Source: an uncultured Rhizobiaceae group bacterium
GTDB taxonomy: Bacteria > Pseudomonadota > Alphaproteobacteria > Rhizobiales > Rhizobiaceae
Assembly (NCBI GenBank): GCA_947501445.1
Contig: CANMVS010000001.1
Coordinates: 597,150-661,149, forward strand
DNA: 64,000 nt
Direction of reading: 5' to 3'
The notes beneath the pieces are model-generated. The model was given only the letters and a program-made list of their open reading frames with translations. It searched no databases and was not told the origin of the DNA. Positions within the stretch are counted from its first letter, which is position 1. Each line of letters begins with the position of its first letter. Position numbers and translations under genes: made by a program. This document shows positions 17,871 through 28,411 of the stretch, one piece after another.

Positions 17871-19073
17871 ATGAAACAAATTGAACGCTACATATTTATG
17901 AAGGTCATGATCCTGTCGGTGGGGACACTGGTCACAACGACGGTGATCGCCTTGACGACCCAGGTCTTGATCCGCGTTAATTTGTTGAGCTCCACCGGCC
18001 AATCTCTTTTGACATTTTTGGAACTGGCTGGATTGCTGGTGCCATCCATGGTGGTGATTGTTATGCCATTTGCGCTGATGATCGGTGCATCGCAAACTCT
18101 GTCCACCATGAACTCAGACTCCGAATTGGCCGTGATCGAGGCCTCAGGCGGCTCACGGGTCCTGACAGCCAGGCCAATTCTTTTGCTGGCAATAATTATG
18201 GCGTTGGTAACACTGGTTACCAGCGTTATTGTTGAACCGTGGACAAATCGGCAAATTCGGGACCTGCTGAATTCAGCAAGTGCGGATTTGTTCTCGGTCG
18301 CCGTTCAGTCAGGTACCTTTCATGAAGTTGAAAATGGATTGCATGTTCAGGTCGGTGAAAAATTACCTGGTGGCAAACTTGGCGGGATTTTCCTGTCCGA
18401 TCGCCGCGATAAGGCGATAGATACAATTTACTACGCCAAATATGGTGCATTTGTTGAAAGCGACGGCAAAGATATTTTGCTGATGTCCGATGGCGAATTG
18501 CACCGTCAATCCAAGAGCGATGGGGATGTATCAATTATCCGCTTTGCCACATATGCACTGGATCTAAGTCTTATTGGCGGCGGATCTGCGACAGGTGGCA
18601 GCTATTATGCCAAAGAACGCCCAACCGGTTTTCTGCTTAATCCGGATCCCAATGACGATGTCTATAAAAGTTCACCGGCACAATTCACCGAGGAAATTAA
18701 CAAGCGCTTTTCGGAGTGGCTGTTTCCGCTGCTCTTTGGCTTGATTTCGGTTTATTTCCTTGGCAAGGCACACTCAAATCGGCATGAGCAGGTCTGGAGT
18801 GTGGTCACCGCGGCAGCTATTGCCTTTACATTGCGCGGGTTCAATTTTTATACAGTGGACCAATCAGGGACCAGCCATGTTTTCACCATCCTTTGCTACG
18901 CGGTCCCGGTTGGCGGTATTGTGTTGTTTTCGGTGCTTCTGGTGACCAATTGGTCGTTTCGCGCCCCAAAACTTCTGGTCGAGCAAACGGCAACTCTGTT
19001 TTCCGGACAAGGATCCCTGCCAACTGCTGTTGGCCATTGGATTTCCGGTAGCCACAGGAAGGATGTCTCATGA
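17871..19073 (+). CDS. lptF: LPS export ABC transporter permease LptF
   Basis: LptF pairs with LptG in the inner membrane. With the LptB ATPase they extract lipopolysaccharide and pass it to LptC, LptA and LptD. The roughly 400-residue product has the YjgP/YjgQ layout: MKQIERYIFMKVMIL before the first membrane helix, two further helices, a periplasmic beta-jellyroll (about residues 110-270) and three C-terminal helices. The frame is open to 17811. I chose ATG 17871 because family members begin at this ERYIF motif. The stop overlaps the lptG start as ATGA, so the two permeases are translated together. Confidence 0.92.
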   Translation: MKQIERYIFMKVMILSVGTLVTTTVIALTTQVLIRVNLLSSTGQSLLTFLELAGLLVPSMVVIVMPFALMIGASQTLSTMNSDSELAVIEASGGSRVLTARPILLLAIIMALVTLVTSVIVEPWTNRQIRDLLNSASADLFSVAVQSGTFHEVENGLHVQVGEKLPGGKLGGIFLSDRRDKAIDTIYYAKYGAFVESDGKDILLMSDGELHRQSKSDGDVSIIRFATYALDLSLIGGGSATGGSYYAKERPTGFLLNPDPNDDVYKSSPAQFTEEINKRFSEWLFPLLFGLISVYFLGKAHSNRHEQVWSVVTAAAIAFTLRGFNFYTVDQSGTSHVFTILCYAVPVGGIVLFSVLLVTNWSFRAPKLLVEQTATLFSGQGSLPTAVGHWISGSHRKDVS

Positions 19074-20158
19074 TTGGCATGACCCTGTGGCGATATCTCT
19101 TCAGACGTTATGTTGTGATGACAGGCTGGTTTATCCTTGGGGTCCTCGCCATCATTTACATGATTGATTTTACCGAATTCTCAAGCCGTGCCTCCAACCT
19201 TCCCGGTTACACGCTGGCGATCGGCATGTATCTGTCTGTGCTGCGCCTTCCCAACATCATTCAGGTGACGATCCCTTTTGTCATACTGTTTTCCTCAATG
19301 TCGGTGCTGCTTGTTCTCAACAGGAAATATGAGCTGGTGGTGGCACGGTCCGCTGGCATTTCTGCCTGGCAGTTCCTCATGCCGCTTTGCACAGCAAGCT
19401 TCCTGATCGGCCTTGTAATGGTTGCGGTCATAAATCCACTTTCTTCCTACGCTCTGTTGAAAGTGCAAGAACTGGAAGTTGGCATGGGTATGCAACGTGG
19501 AACAGTCGGGTCCATCAAACGCACACCCTGGATCCGACAACGCACCGAAGAGGGCGTCACTATCATCGGGGCGAAAAACATTGCTCGTCAGGGTCTGTTG
19601 CTTGGTGATGCCACATTTATCCGATTTGATGATGATGGCGGCATTGCAGAGCGTCTTGATGCGAAAACTGCCATCCTGGAAGACGGGATGTGGATATTGA
19701 ACGACGCAAAACGTATGCGCTGGACTGGATTGCCGGAACTGTTGGACCAGAGTGAGATTAAAACGAATCTCAAACCGGAGTTCGTTGAAGAATCACTGGC
19801 ATCACCCCAATCAATTTCTTTTTTTGATCTTCCACGAAAAATTGAAGTCGCGCGGTCCTTTGGTCTGGGCGCCAATGCATTTGCCACACAGTATCAATCA
19901 TTGCTTGCTTTACCGCTGTTGCTCGTCGCTATGACGCTGATTGCAGCGACGGTTTCACTGAAATTTATTCGATTTGGACAGTCCGGAACTGTTATTTTGG
20001 CTGGCATCTTGTCCGGGTTTCTGCTTTATGTCGTGACAGTGTTGGCAAAATCGTTCGGGACGGCTGGTGCAGTACCGCCATATGTGGCTGCCTGGCTTCC
20101 GGTAATTATTGCGTCAGCACTTGGGGTGACAGTGCTTCTCCACAAGGAGGATGGGTAG
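19070..20158 (+). CDS. lptG: LPS export ABC transporter permease LptG
   Basis: LptG is the partner permease of LptF. The 362-residue product starts MIGMTLWRYLFRRYVV, followed by a first helix ending near DFTEFSSRA. Two more helices, a periplasmic jellyroll domain and three C-terminal helices complete the YjgP/YjgQ pattern. Start ATG 19070 overlaps the lptF stop by four bases, and its own TAG shares a base with the lptD GTG start. lptB and lptC are not in this window, as expected for Rhizobiales, where they lie elsewhere. Confidence 0.93.
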   Translation: MIGMTLWRYLFRRYVVMTGWFILGVLAIIYMIDFTEFSSRASNLPGYTLAIGMYLSVLRLPNIIQVTIPFVILFSSMSVLLVLNRKYELVVARSAGISAWQFLMPLCTASFLIGLVMVAVINPLSSYALLKVQELEVGMGMQRGTVGSIKRTPWIRQRTEEGVTIIGAKNIARQGLLLGDATFIRFDDDGGIAERLDAKTAILEDGMWILNDAKRMRWTGLPELLDQSEIKTNLKPEFVEESLASPQSISFFDLPRKIEVARSFGLGANAFATQYQSLLALPLLLVAMTLIAATVSLKFIRFGQSGTVILAGILSGFLLYVVTVLAKSFGTAGAVPPYVAAWLPVIIASALGVTVLLHKEDG

Positions 20159-22497
20159 TGGATTTGGCAAATATCTGCGAAAATAAAATATTGCGTATCG
20201 CAGGTCTGATTGCAGTTTTGTCGGCAGGTGTGGCCACCTGTGCCCTTGTGCCGACCGCATTGGCACAAAGCACTACGGAGGCCGGTGGGTTCGAACTCAA
20301 GGCTTCGCCGGATTCTCAACTTCTTCTTACCGCCAACGAGCTGACCTTTAATCAGGACACCGAAGTGGTCATTGCCACGGGTGCTGTACAGGTCAATTAT
20401 GACGGCTACAGCATGGTAGCCCACAGGTTGGAATACCATCAGAAAACCGGGCGCTTGAAAGCCTTTGGCGATATCGAAATGATTGAACCGGATGGCAATC
20501 GTGTTTATGCACAGGAGCTGGATGTAACGGATGATTTTGCAGATGGGTTCATCAATGCACTGCGAATAGAACGGCCGGATAATTCGCGTATTGTTGCCGA
20601 CAGCGCACAGCGTCTTGATGGCGAACGCACGACACTGACCAATGGCGTCTACACAGCTTGTGACATTTGCGAGAAAGATCCGGAAAAACCGCCGCTTTGG
20701 CAAATCAAGGCGCGACGCGTTACCCAGGACGGCAAGACCCAGACAATTCGTCTGGAAGGTGCTCACTTCGAATTTTTTGGCAAACCCATTGCCTATCTTC
20801 CATTTCTCGTGGTTCCCGATCACACGGTCAAACGCAAGAGCGGTTTCCTGATACCTTCTTTTGGATACAGCAAAGAGCTGGGAGCACGGGTCAAGGTTCC
20901 TTATTACTTTGCACTCAATCCGCACTACGACATGACAGTGGAGATCACCGGACTTTCCAGGCAAGGATTCCTGGCCGAAGCAGAGTTTCGGCAGCAGTTT
21001 GAAAATGGATCGCACATATTGCGGGTTGCGGGTATCCATCAGCTTTCGCGGGATGCATTTTCCCCCGGCACGGTCGATGCGAAAGAGACCAATCGGGGAA
21101 TGATCGCATCGCGGGGCGAATTCCAGATCAACCCACGCTGGGCATTTGGTTGGGATGTCATGGCCCAAAGTGACAACAGCTTTGCAAATACCTACAGCAT
21201 TGCCGGATATAGCGCTGTTACCCAGACATCCAATATTTATCTGACCGGCCTGTCCGGCCGGAACTTTTTTGATCTGCAGGGGTTTTATTTCGATGTTCAA
21301 TCGACAAACCCCTCCAGCCAGGCTGAAAATCAGCAGCCAATCATTCATCCATCACTTGACTATTCCTACACGTTCAACAAACCGGTGGCCGGTGGCGAAC
21401 TCAATTTTGACGTCAATGTGTTGAGCCTGACACGTCGCACAGCCGAGAGCGAACCGGTCAACAACCGCTTTCCGGGTATTGAAGGCAATAATTCAAGACT
21501 GACGGGTGAAGTGGAATGGAAACGCACATTCTTTACTGATAGTGGCCTGCTGTTAACACCGTTGCTGGCTGCACGTGGCGATGCGAACGTTCTGGATATT
21601 ACAGCACCCATGGCCTACACGGGGTCACTTACCACTGACTCGACTGCAACCCGTGGCCTGCTCACCGCCGGTCTTGAGGCCCGTTACCCCATTCAGATAT
21701 CTGCTCCCAGCGGCTCTCACGTGATTGAGCCCGTAGGTCAGATATTTGTGCGCAACAATGAACAATTGGCAGGCTCATTGCCCAATGAGGATGCGCAGAG
21801 TTTTGTCTTTGATGCCAGCACGCTATTCGAACGCGACAAATTCTCCGGTTATGATCGCATTGAGGGCGGCACCAGGGCAAATCTGGGCCTGCGTTATACC
21901 GGTACATTCAATAATGGCGTCTCACTGCGCGGTATATTCGGGCAATCCTTTCAGATTGCCGGGTTGAATTCATTTGCAACACCCGATCTTGTCAATGTGG
22001 GCAGCAATTCAGGGTTGGAAACAACCAAGTCCGACTATGTCGGTAGTATTGGCGTCGATTTGCCAAACGGGTTTTCCCTTACCGCCGCTGGTCGCTTTGA
22101 TGAAGAAACTTTTGCCCTTGAACGTTCAGATATCGGTGGATCCTACAGCAGCCGGGCATTCAGCACTTCGTTTGCCCATACAACAGTGCAACCACAGCCT
22201 GGTTACGGCTCATCAACCAGCCGCCATGAGGTCAAGGGTGCTGCATCCTTCCGCTTTGCCGAAGTGTGGACGACATTCGGCTCGATCAGTTATGACATTG
22301 AAAATCGTCTGATTTCCGATAATACCATCGGTATGGGTTACGATGATGAATGTTTTGCCATCAAAATTTCCTATTCCCAAACCCGTGACAGCAATCAGGC
22401 TGTTGACTGGAGTGTTGGCGCTTCGATCAGTTTGCGTACACTTGGCGATGTCACTTTTGGATCAGGTGATTTTGATGCTTTTGCAGATGACGGATAG
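20158..22497 (+). CDS. lptD: LPS-assembly protein LptD
   Basis: LptD is the outer-membrane beta-barrel that, with LptE, inserts lipopolysaccharide into the outer leaflet. The 779-residue product has a signal peptide (about 1-38, ending near PTALAQ). An OstA/LptA-like jellyroll follows (about 45-190, with ELTFNQDTEVVIATGAVQVNYDG), then a long barrel domain. Cysteines occur in TACDIC at about 160 and in DDECFAIKISYSQTRD near the C-terminus, where the family forms inter-domain disulfides. The start is GTG 20158, preceded by a strong AAGGAGG and overlapping the lptG stop by one base. Confidence 0.93.
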   Translation: MDLANICENKILRIAGLIAVLSAGVATCALVPTALAQSTTEAGGFELKASPDSQLLLTANELTFNQDTEVVIATGAVQVNYDGYSMVAHRLEYHQKTGRLKAFGDIEMIEPDGNRVYAQELDVTDDFADGFINALRIERPDNSRIVADSAQRLDGERTTLTNGVYTACDICEKDPEKPPLWQIKARRVTQDGKTQTIRLEGAHFEFFGKPIAYLPFLVVPDHTVKRKSGFLIPSFGYSKELGARVKVPYYFALNPHYDMTVEITGLSRQGFLAEAEFRQQFENGSHILRVAGIHQLSRDAFSPGTVDAKETNRGMIASRGEFQINPRWAFGWDVMAQSDNSFANTYSIAGYSAVTQTSNIYLTGLSGRNFFDLQGFYFDVQSTNPSSQAENQQPIIHPSLDYSYTFNKPVAGGELNFDVNVLSLTRRTAESEPVNNRFPGIEGNNSRLTGEVEWKRTFFTDSGLLLTPLLAARGDANVLDITAPMAYTGSLTTDSTATRGLLTAGLEARYPIQISAPSGSHVIEPVGQIFVRNNEQLAGSLPNEDAQSFVFDASTLFERDKFSGYDRIEGGTRANLGLRYTGTFNNGVSLRGIFGQSFQIAGLNSFATPDLVNVGSNSGLETTKSDYVGSIGVDLPNGFSLTAAGRFDEETFALERSDIGGSYSSRAFSTSFAHTTVQPQPGYGSSTSRHEVKGAASFRFAEVWTTFGSISYDIENRLISDNTIGMGYDDECFAIKISYSQTRDSNQAVDWSVGASISLRTLGDVTFGSGDFDAFADDG

Positions 22498-22639
22498 GCG
22501 CGCGTGGGTTAAGCACGTTTCAGCGTAGGCGTGAGGCACAACAATGTTTGTGTCATCTTTTTGCCAAATCACAATGGGATTTACGGCAAAGCGCGAATTT
22601 GCGAAAATGACCGCCTATGCGGGAGTGAGGATACAGACA

Positions 22640-23596
22640 ATGAAAAGCGATCAGCCCAGACTGCGATATTTCACCGTAGCCAAATCAGCCATAATCATGG
22701 CGTTTGCGCTGGTATTTGCGCATGGCCCGCTGGTTTCCACAGCTGCTCTTGCCAGCAGCATTGCCATCATCGTCAACGGTGATGCCATCACCACCATAGA
22801 TATCGACAAGCGGGTAAAACTTCTGCGATTACAGCGCACTGGTGGCAATCTTAAAGCAAAGGCCAAAGAACAATTGGTCGAAGAAGCCATAAAGATGGAT
22901 GAGGCAAAACGGCTACGCGCCACGGTCTCAGACGCACAGGTCAACCAGTCTTTTGCGCGCTTTGCGTCGTCCAACAAAATGTCTGTCAAACAGATGAGCA
23001 ATATGCTCAACCAGGCGGGAGTCGGCGCATCCCATTTCAAGGAATTCATCCGGGTTCAAATGTCGTGGCCGCGCGTTGTCAATGCACGATTCAACTCCGG
23101 TGGACGTATGAGCACGGAAGATCTGGTTTCAAAAATGCTCGAACGCGGTGGCGAAAAACCAACGACTACCGAATATATTCTGCAGCAGGTCGTGTTTGTT
23201 GTTCCTGCATCAAAACGCAAGGCGATCCTTGGCACACGCAAGCGCGAAGCAGAAGCAATGCGCGGACGTTTTGTCAGTTGCAACAATACCCGCGAATTCG
23301 CCAAGGGTCTGAAGGATGTTTCGGTGCGTGAACTGGGTCGCATCATGCAGCCCGCACTACCCGGTGAATGGAAAAAGCACATCGAAAATACCGCTGAAGG
23401 CAAAACAACGCCCATCAGGGTGACTAATCGGGGCGTGGAATTTCTCGCTGTTTGCTCCAGCAAACAGGTTTCTGATGATCTGGCAGCCGAGATGGTATTC
23501 CGTTCAGAGGCCGCATCCGCCGCCGGTGGCGATAGTGCCAACAGCAAGAAATATCTCAAGGAACTCACTGGCAGAGCCCGCGTTTCCTACAAATAA
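22640..23596 (+). CDS. SurA-like periplasmic peptidyl-prolyl isomerase/chaperone
   Basis: A periplasmic chaperone of about 318 residues, related to SurA, that would escort outer-membrane proteins such as the neighbouring LptD. A signal peptide (about 10-40, ending PLVSTAALA) precedes a SurA N-terminal chaperone region (IAIIVNGDAITTIDIDKRVKLL). A single degenerate parvulin region sits near 180-280 (YILQQVVFVVP, PVSVRELGRIMQ-like). It is shorter than E. coli SurA, which has two parvulin domains. Catalytic isomerase activity is uncertain. The frame is open to 22544; ATG 22640 is preferred for its TGAGGA ribosome site and signal peptide. The lptD-surA-pdxA-rsmA order is conserved. Confidence 0.85.
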   Translation: MKSDQPRLRYFTVAKSAIIMAFALVFAHGPLVSTAALASSIAIIVNGDAITTIDIDKRVKLLRLQRTGGNLKAKAKEQLVEEAIKMDEAKRLRATVSDAQVNQSFARFASSNKMSVKQMSNMLNQAGVGASHFKEFIRVQMSWPRVVNARFNSGGRMSTEDLVSKMLERGGEKPTTTEYILQQVVFVVPASKRKAILGTRKREAEAMRGRFVSCNNTREFAKGLKDVSVRELGRIMQPALPGEWKKHIENTAEGKTTPIRVTNRGVEFLAVCSSKQVSDDLAAEMVFRSEAASAAGGDSANSKKYLKELTGRARVSYK

Positions 23597-23616
23597 TCCG
23601 GTAGGATTTTCCGTTT

Positions 23617-24654
23617 TTGACCAAAATTGCCAATAGTAACAAACCGATCGCGCTAACGATGGGAGATCCGGCCGGGGTCGGCCCTGATATTACACTGTGT
23701 CTTTGGCGGGATCGTGAAAATCTCAATCTGCCACCCTATGTTTACATCGGGTGTCCGGACATGTTGGCTGAGCGTGCTTCTACGATGGGGATAGGTCTCA
23801 GGACCACGATTGTTGATCCGACACAACCATTCAACTTTGACAACCATACCATGCCTGTGATCCCGCCCTCGCACGCTGTCAATGCATCTGCCGGCAGTCC
23901 GAACGATGATGATGCCAAAGCCATCATCGAGTCTATTGAACGGGCGGTCGAATTGACCGTCAACGGATACGCGGCTGCGGTGGTGACAAACCCGATTGCA
24001 AAAGCGCAATTGTATAAAGCCGGATTTTCTTTCCCCGGGCATACCGAATTCCTGGCAGAACTTGCCCACCGGCATACGGGTGCTCAATATAGACCGGTGA
24101 TGATGCTGGCGGGCCCCAAACTGCGGGCGGTTCCGGTAACAATTCATATACCACTCAGCGAGGTCCCTGATCGGTTGAACAGTGAATTGATCATTGAGAC
24201 CAGCCAAATTGTGGCTGCAGATATGATATCGCGGTTTGGTGTTTCACACCCACGCATCGCCATAGCCGGTCTTAATCCACATGCCGGAGAATCCGGCGCG
24301 ATTGGCCATGAGGATCTGGATATCATTGTACCGGCTGTTGAGGCCATCAAATTGCTTGGCATCAACGCAACCGGACCATTGCCCGCCGACACGATGTTTC
24401 ATGAGGAAGCGCGGAAGGGATATGACGTCGCGCTTTGCATGTATCATGATCAGGCACTGATACCGGCAAAGGCCCTTGGATTTGATGATTCAGTCAATAC
24501 CACGATGGGATTGCCCTTCATTCGCACCTCGCCCGACCACGGTACGGCCTTCGCTATTGCCGGCACCAACGCTGCCAGACCTGACAGTCTCATTGCCGCT
24601 ATGCGACTTGCATCGCAGTTGGCAGCCACAAGCCGCAAGGAACACCTTCAGTGA
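23617..24654 (+). CDS. pdxA: 4-hydroxythreonine-4-phosphate dehydrogenase
   Basis: PdxA oxidises 4-phosphohydroxy-L-threonine with NAD in the deoxyxylulose-dependent route to pyridoxal phosphate. The 345-residue product has [12 protein letters not shown] near residue 15, [20 protein letters not shown] in the middle, [17 protein letters not shown], and the metal-binding [14 protein letters not shown]. The start is TTG 23617, with GTAGGA upstream; the next ATG falls inside the conserved motif. The gene follows the surA-like gene by 20 bases and precedes rsmA by 19, so all appear to be one operon. Confidence 0.95.
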   Translation: MTKIANSNKPIALTMGDPAGVGPDITLCLWRDRENLNLPPYVYIGCPDMLAERASTMGIGLRTTIVDPTQPFNFDNHTMPVIPPSHAVNASAGSPNDDDAKAIIESIERAVELTVNGYAAAVVTNPIAKAQLYKAGFSFPGHTEFLAELAHRHTGAQYRPVMMLAGPKLRAVPVTIHIPLSEVPDRLNSELIIETSQIVAADMISRFGVSHPRIAIAGLNPHAGESGAIGHEDLDIIVPAVEAIKLLGINATGPLPADTMFHEEARKGYDVALCMYHDQALIPAKALGFDDSVNTTMGLPFIRTSPDHGTAFAIAGTNAARPDSLIAAMRLASQLAATSRKEHLQ

Positions 24655-24673
24655 GAAACGTGAGCCCGCTCTG

Positions 24674-25504
24674 ATGGCCGCCATAGACGGGTTACCGCCC
24701 CTTGGCGATGTCATCAAGCAATTTGGTCTGGATGCCAAAAAATCGCTTGGGCAGAATTTTCTGCTGGACCTCAATCTCACACAGAAAATCGCCCGCGCGG
24801 CTGGCCAGCTGGAAGGCACAACCGTGGTCGAGGTTGGACCAGGGCCAGGTGGGCTGACCCGGGCACTGCTTGCCAATGGTGTGCGTAAGGTAATAGCCAT
24901 AGAACGTGACCAGCGCTGCCTGCCGGCTCTGGCTGCGATTGCAGACCACTACCCCGGGCGCCTTGAGGTGCTCGAGGGTGATGCGCTCGAAACGGATTTT
25001 AGCCAACTGGCCGATTGCCCGATCAAGATCATCGCCAACCTGCCCTACAACATTGGAACTCAATTGCTGGTGAACTGGCTGCTCAGTTCTCCCTGGCCTC
25101 CCTATTATGAGTCACTGACGCTCATGTTCCAAAAGGAAGTGGCGCAGCGGATTGTCGCCCAACCGGGTGAATCGCATTACGGTCGACTGGGTGTATTGGC
25201 CGGTTGGCGCGCGCAGGCAACAATGGCATTTGATGTGTCTCCGCAGGCTTTCACCCCACCACCCAAGGTAACCTCCTCAGTCGTTCATCTGACCCCGCGC
25301 TCTGCCCCCTATGATTGCAATCCGGATAGGTTAACGCAGATTACAAAGGCTGCATTCGGACAAAGAAGAAAAATGCTGCGTCAGAGTTTGAAGTCCGTTG
25401 GTGGTGAAGCGCTCCTTACCCGTTGTGAGATAGATCCACGCAGGCGTGCCGAAACCCTGTCAATTGATGAATTCTGCCTGCTAGCCAAGGCCATGCAACC
25501 ATAA
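24674..25504 (+). CDS. rsmA: 16S rRNA dimethyladenosine transferase RsmA (KsgA)
   Basis: RsmA dimethylates two adjacent adenines near the 3' end of 16S rRNA late in small-subunit assembly. The 276-residue product has [11 protein letters not shown] near residue 23, SAM motif [15 protein letters not shown] and the catalytic [23 protein letters not shown] follows in the C-terminal RNA-binding part. The frame is open to 24476 inside pdxA, but ATG 24674 gives the family start [19 protein letters not shown]. It is the last gene of the lptF-to-rsmA run and is convergent with gmk. Confidence 0.95.
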   Translation: MAAIDGLPPLGDVIKQFGLDAKKSLGQNFLLDLNLTQKIARAAGQLEGTTVVEVGPGPGGLTRALLANGVRKVIAIERDQRCLPALAAIADHYPGRLEVLEGDALETDFSQLADCPIKIIANLPYNIGTQLLVNWLLSSPWPPYYESLTLMFQKEVAQRIVAQPGESHYGRLGVLAGWRAQATMAFDVSPQAFTPPPKVTSSVVHLTPRSAPYDCNPDRLTQITKAAFGQRRKMLRQSLKSVGGEALLTRCEIDPRRRAETLSIDEFCLLAKAMQP

Positions 25505-25565
25505 TCGGATGGTTTGCCAAATATCAGTTTTGGCGGCACAAAAAATGTATCGACTGTGGGTGCAG

Positions 25566-26225
25566 CTATGCCAAATCCTCGTCGAGCAGGCCCGTTACGA
25601 AGTCAAACAGACCAGGACGGCGGTCCCGACGAAGTCGTTCAGCCTTTACAATAGCTTGCACCGCCGAATAGGCACGATCCAGGTCATCATTAATAACCAC
25701 GTAGTCATAGTCCCGCCAATGTTCCATCTCGGTCCGCGAATTGGCAAGACGCATCTCGATCACCGCCTGGGTGTCTTCCGCCCGTCTGTGAAGCCTGGCT
25801 TTCAATTCAGCCAATGTAGGCGGCAGAATGAATACTGACACAACATCAGCTGGAACCCGTTCCTGCAGTTGAAGTGCACCCTGCCAATCTATATCGAACA
25901 GCATATCGCGTCCCGAAGCCATGGTCTGTTCGGCTGCCTCACGCGGGGTTCCATAATAATTACCGTGAACCTCCGCCCATTCGAGCAATGCGTCTGAATC
26001 ACGCAAGCGTTCAAATTCGGCCTTGGAAATAAAATGGTAGTGAACCCCATCGATTTCGCTGCCACGACGCGCGCGCGTCGTAACGGATACGGACAATTCA
26101 AGATCGTCTACCCCGTCCAGCAAAATACGAGCGATAGTCGATTTGCCGGCACCCGACGGCGATGAGAGCACCAACATCAGACCGCGCCGCTTCACGCCAG
26201 CCGAGGGCAATTTTTTAAGACTCAT
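25566..26225 (-). CDS. gmk: Guanylate kinase
   Basis: Gmk phosphorylates GMP or dGMP to the diphosphate using ATP. The 219-residue product has the P-loop [10 protein letters not shown] (residues 21-30). [23 protein letters not shown] carries the GMP-binding segment, and the lid has LHRRAEDT. The length is normal. It starts four bases after the yicC stop and is thus the distal gene of a yicC-gmk pair, a common order. Confidence 0.96.
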   Translation of the reverse strand: MSLKKLPSAGVKRRGLMLVLSSPSGAGKSTIARILLDGVDDLELSVSVTTRARRGSEIDGVHYHFISKAEFERLRDSDALLEWAEVHGNYYGTPREAAEQTMASGRDMLFDIDWQGALQLQERVPADVVSVFILPPTLAELKARLHRRAEDTQAVIEMRLANSRTEMEHWRDYDYVVINDDLDRAYSAVQAIVKAERLRRDRRPGLFDFVTGLLDEDLA

Positions 26226-26229
26226 CCCA

Positions 26230-27117
26230 TTACTCCAGGTTCTGAACCTGCTCGCGAAACTGATCGACCAGAACCTTCAGATCCAAACCAATTTTTGTCA
26301 GCGCCGCTGAATTGGATTTGGAGCATAGTGTGTTGGATTCCCGGTTGAATTCCTGAGCGATAAAATCCAAGCGGCGTCCGATCGCCCCGCCATCTGTCAA
26401 CAAATTACGACATGCATCCACATGGGCAAGCAATCTGTCCAATTCCTCACGAATATCTGACTTCGCGGCGAGAAGTGCAGCCTCCATGTAGAGGCGATCC
26501 TTATCCAGTTCGGCCCCCGTATTCAACAGGGCTGATACCTGGCTTTTAAGACGTTCTGCAATGCCTTCAGATGTTGCCGAAGGGTCCTTATCTGCCCGCA
26601 CGATCAATGCAGAAATATCATTGATCTGGCCGGCCAGAAATCCACCAATCCTGGATCCTTCCGCCGTGCGCATCGTTTTCAGCGCATCTACAGCTACGCT
26701 CAACCCTGCAAGACAGGCTGTATATTCAGCCTCGATCGCACCTTCGGCCATTTCAGGTTCGCCAATTTCCAGCACCCCCCTGATGTTCAGCAGGCCATCC
26801 AATGTTGGTGGTGACGCCTCAACGCGCTCGCTCAGTTGCTGAGCCGCCCGCATTACCGCCGTCAGAACATCTTCATTTATGACAGCCTGGAGACGCGCAT
26901 CATCGCGAGTGATTGTCAAAGACGCCTGTATATTGCCGCGTTGGAAAGCCTCGGACAGCATTCTCTTGAAGTCAGGTTCGTATCTTTCGAATCCGGATGG
27001 AACACGTATGCGCACATCCAATCCACGATTATTGACCGAACGCAGTTCCCAAGCCCAACGCATCTGCTCGTGCGCACCCTCGTGTCGGGCAAACCCTGTC
27101 ATTGATTGCAGTGCCAT
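26230..27117 (-). CDS. YicC family endoribonuclease/stress protein
   Basis: A cytoplasmic protein of about 295 residues of the YicC family, some members of which act as endoribonucleases that help degrade small RNAs. It begins [14 protein letters not shown], the family N-terminus, includes [22 protein letters not shown], and ends with the conserved [23 protein letters not shown]. The frame is open to 27156. ATG 27117 was chosen because of the family start and GGAAAGG about seven bases upstream. It sits between mltG and gmk on the same strand. Confidence 0.9.
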   Translation of the reverse strand: MALQSMTGFARHEGAHEQMRWAWELRSVNNRGLDVRIRVPSGFERYEPDFKRMLSEAFQRGNIQASLTITRDDARLQAVINEDVLTAVMRAAQQLSERVEASPPTLDGLLNIRGVLEIGEPEMAEGAIEAEYTACLAGLSVAVDALKTMRTAEGSRIGGFLAGQINDISALIVRADKDPSATSEGIAERLKSQVSALLNTGAELDKDRLYMEAALLAAKSDIREELDRLLAHVDACRNLLTDGGAIGRRLDFIAQEFNRESNTLCSKSNSAALTKIGLDLKVLVDQFREQVQNLE

Positions 27118-27172
27118 GCCAGACCTTTCCAAAGTGATCACCCGATCACCATTCAACTGTTACAGCAGTCGG

Positions 27173-28315
27173 CTATTGATCCTTGGCCCGCTCGGCTTCA
27201 ATCTTTCGCCAGCGTCTGACATTGGCATTATGCTGATCCAACGTCTCTGCAAACACATGTCCACCGGTGCCATCGGCAACGAAAAACACGTTGTTTGTGC
27301 GGGATGGATTCGCAACCGCCTCGAGCGCTGCACGTCCCGGATTTGCTATTGGTGATGGTGGCAAGCCATCAATTACGTAGGTGTTATAGGGAGTTGGTTT
27401 ATCAATGTCCGAGCGATAGATCGGACGGTCGGACGGTTTGCCCTTGCCGCCGAACAAACCATAGATAATGGTTGGATCGGACTGCAAACGCATACCGCGT
27501 TCAAGGCGGTTTAAAAATACAGACGCCACAAGTGTGCGTTCATCGGCACGCCCTGTTTCCTTCTCCACAATGGATGCCAGCGTAACGAATTCCTCTTTGG
27601 ATTTTATTGGCAGCTCCGGATTGCGACGCGCCCAGATTTGGTTGACCAATGCGTTTTGAGAGGCACGCATCTGCTCGACGATTTCACTACGGGACGTTCC
27701 ACGGGTAAACTTATAGGTCTCCGGGCGCAACGACCCCTCAGGAGGAAGCTCCTGCGGCAAGTCTCCTGTCAATTCTGCGTTTTCAGCAAGGCGCTGAAAA
27801 ATCTGCTCGACAGTCAGGCCTTCGGCAACGGTCACAGAATGGAGAACTGATTTGCCCGAACGAAGCAGGTTCATTACATCGTGCATGGATGAATGAGCTT
27901 TGATTTCATACTCACCTGCCTTCAGGGAGTCTCCAGGCATATAGGCGCGCACACCCAGCTGGAATATGCGCGCATTGGAGATAACGTTTCTGCGTTCCAG
28001 CGTACTGGCAATTTCGCTCAGACTTGCACCGTCACGCACCAGAACTGACGTATTGCGTGCCAGCGGTCCGGAGCCGTCGAACTGAATTTTTCCAAAGTAC
28101 ACTGCGCCAGCTGCAGCCAGCACCAAAAACACCGCAAGCGACATCATGAAGTTGAGGAAAACCACAAACTGGCTGCGTGCCCGTTCAGATCTTTTTGGCG
28201 GTTGTGGTGCTTCTTCAGGCCTCAGCGCCTGGCGTGCTGATTGTGGAATAACCTTCCCGCCAGAACCCGAACGTCCGAAATTGATATGTTCACCTGATAT
28301 TTTGCCGTTATCCAC
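27173..28315 (-). CDS. mltG: Endolytic murein transglycosylase MltG
   Basis: MltG cleaves nascent glycan strands next to the membrane and may set strand length. The 380-residue product has a cytoplasmic N-terminal tail rich in basic residues, one membrane helix (about 53-75) and a LysM-like region (SVLVRDGASLSEIASTLERRNVI). The YceG catalytic domain carries the catalytic glutamate in LASIVEKETGRADE, and also LQSDPTIIYG and TYVIDGLPPSPIANPG. Its place between fabF and yicC is usual in Rhizobiales. Confidence 0.94.
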   Translation of the reverse strand: MDNGKISGEHINFGRSGSGGKVIPQSARQALRPEEAPQPPKRSERARSQFVVFLNFMMSLAVFLVLAAAGAVYFGKIQFDGSGPLARNTSVLVRDGASLSEIASTLERRNVISNARIFQLGVRAYMPGDSLKAGEYEIKAHSSMHDVMNLLRSGKSVLHSVTVAEGLTVEQIFQRLAENAELTGDLPQELPPEGSLRPETYKFTRGTSRSEIVEQMRASQNALVNQIWARRNPELPIKSKEEFVTLASIVEKETGRADERTLVASVFLNRLERGMRLQSDPTIIYGLFGGKGKPSDRPIYRSDIDKPTPYNTYVIDGLPPSPIANPGRAALEAVANPSRTNNVFFVADGTGGHVFAETLDQHNANVRRWRKIEAERAKDQ

Positions 28316-28411
28316 TCTAAATCCTCATAGCCCGGAACCACACAATCTAACCACCGAACTATGGCCACGAATATGGCGACAGATCGCTGCCCGGATCAGA
28401 ATCGCAATATA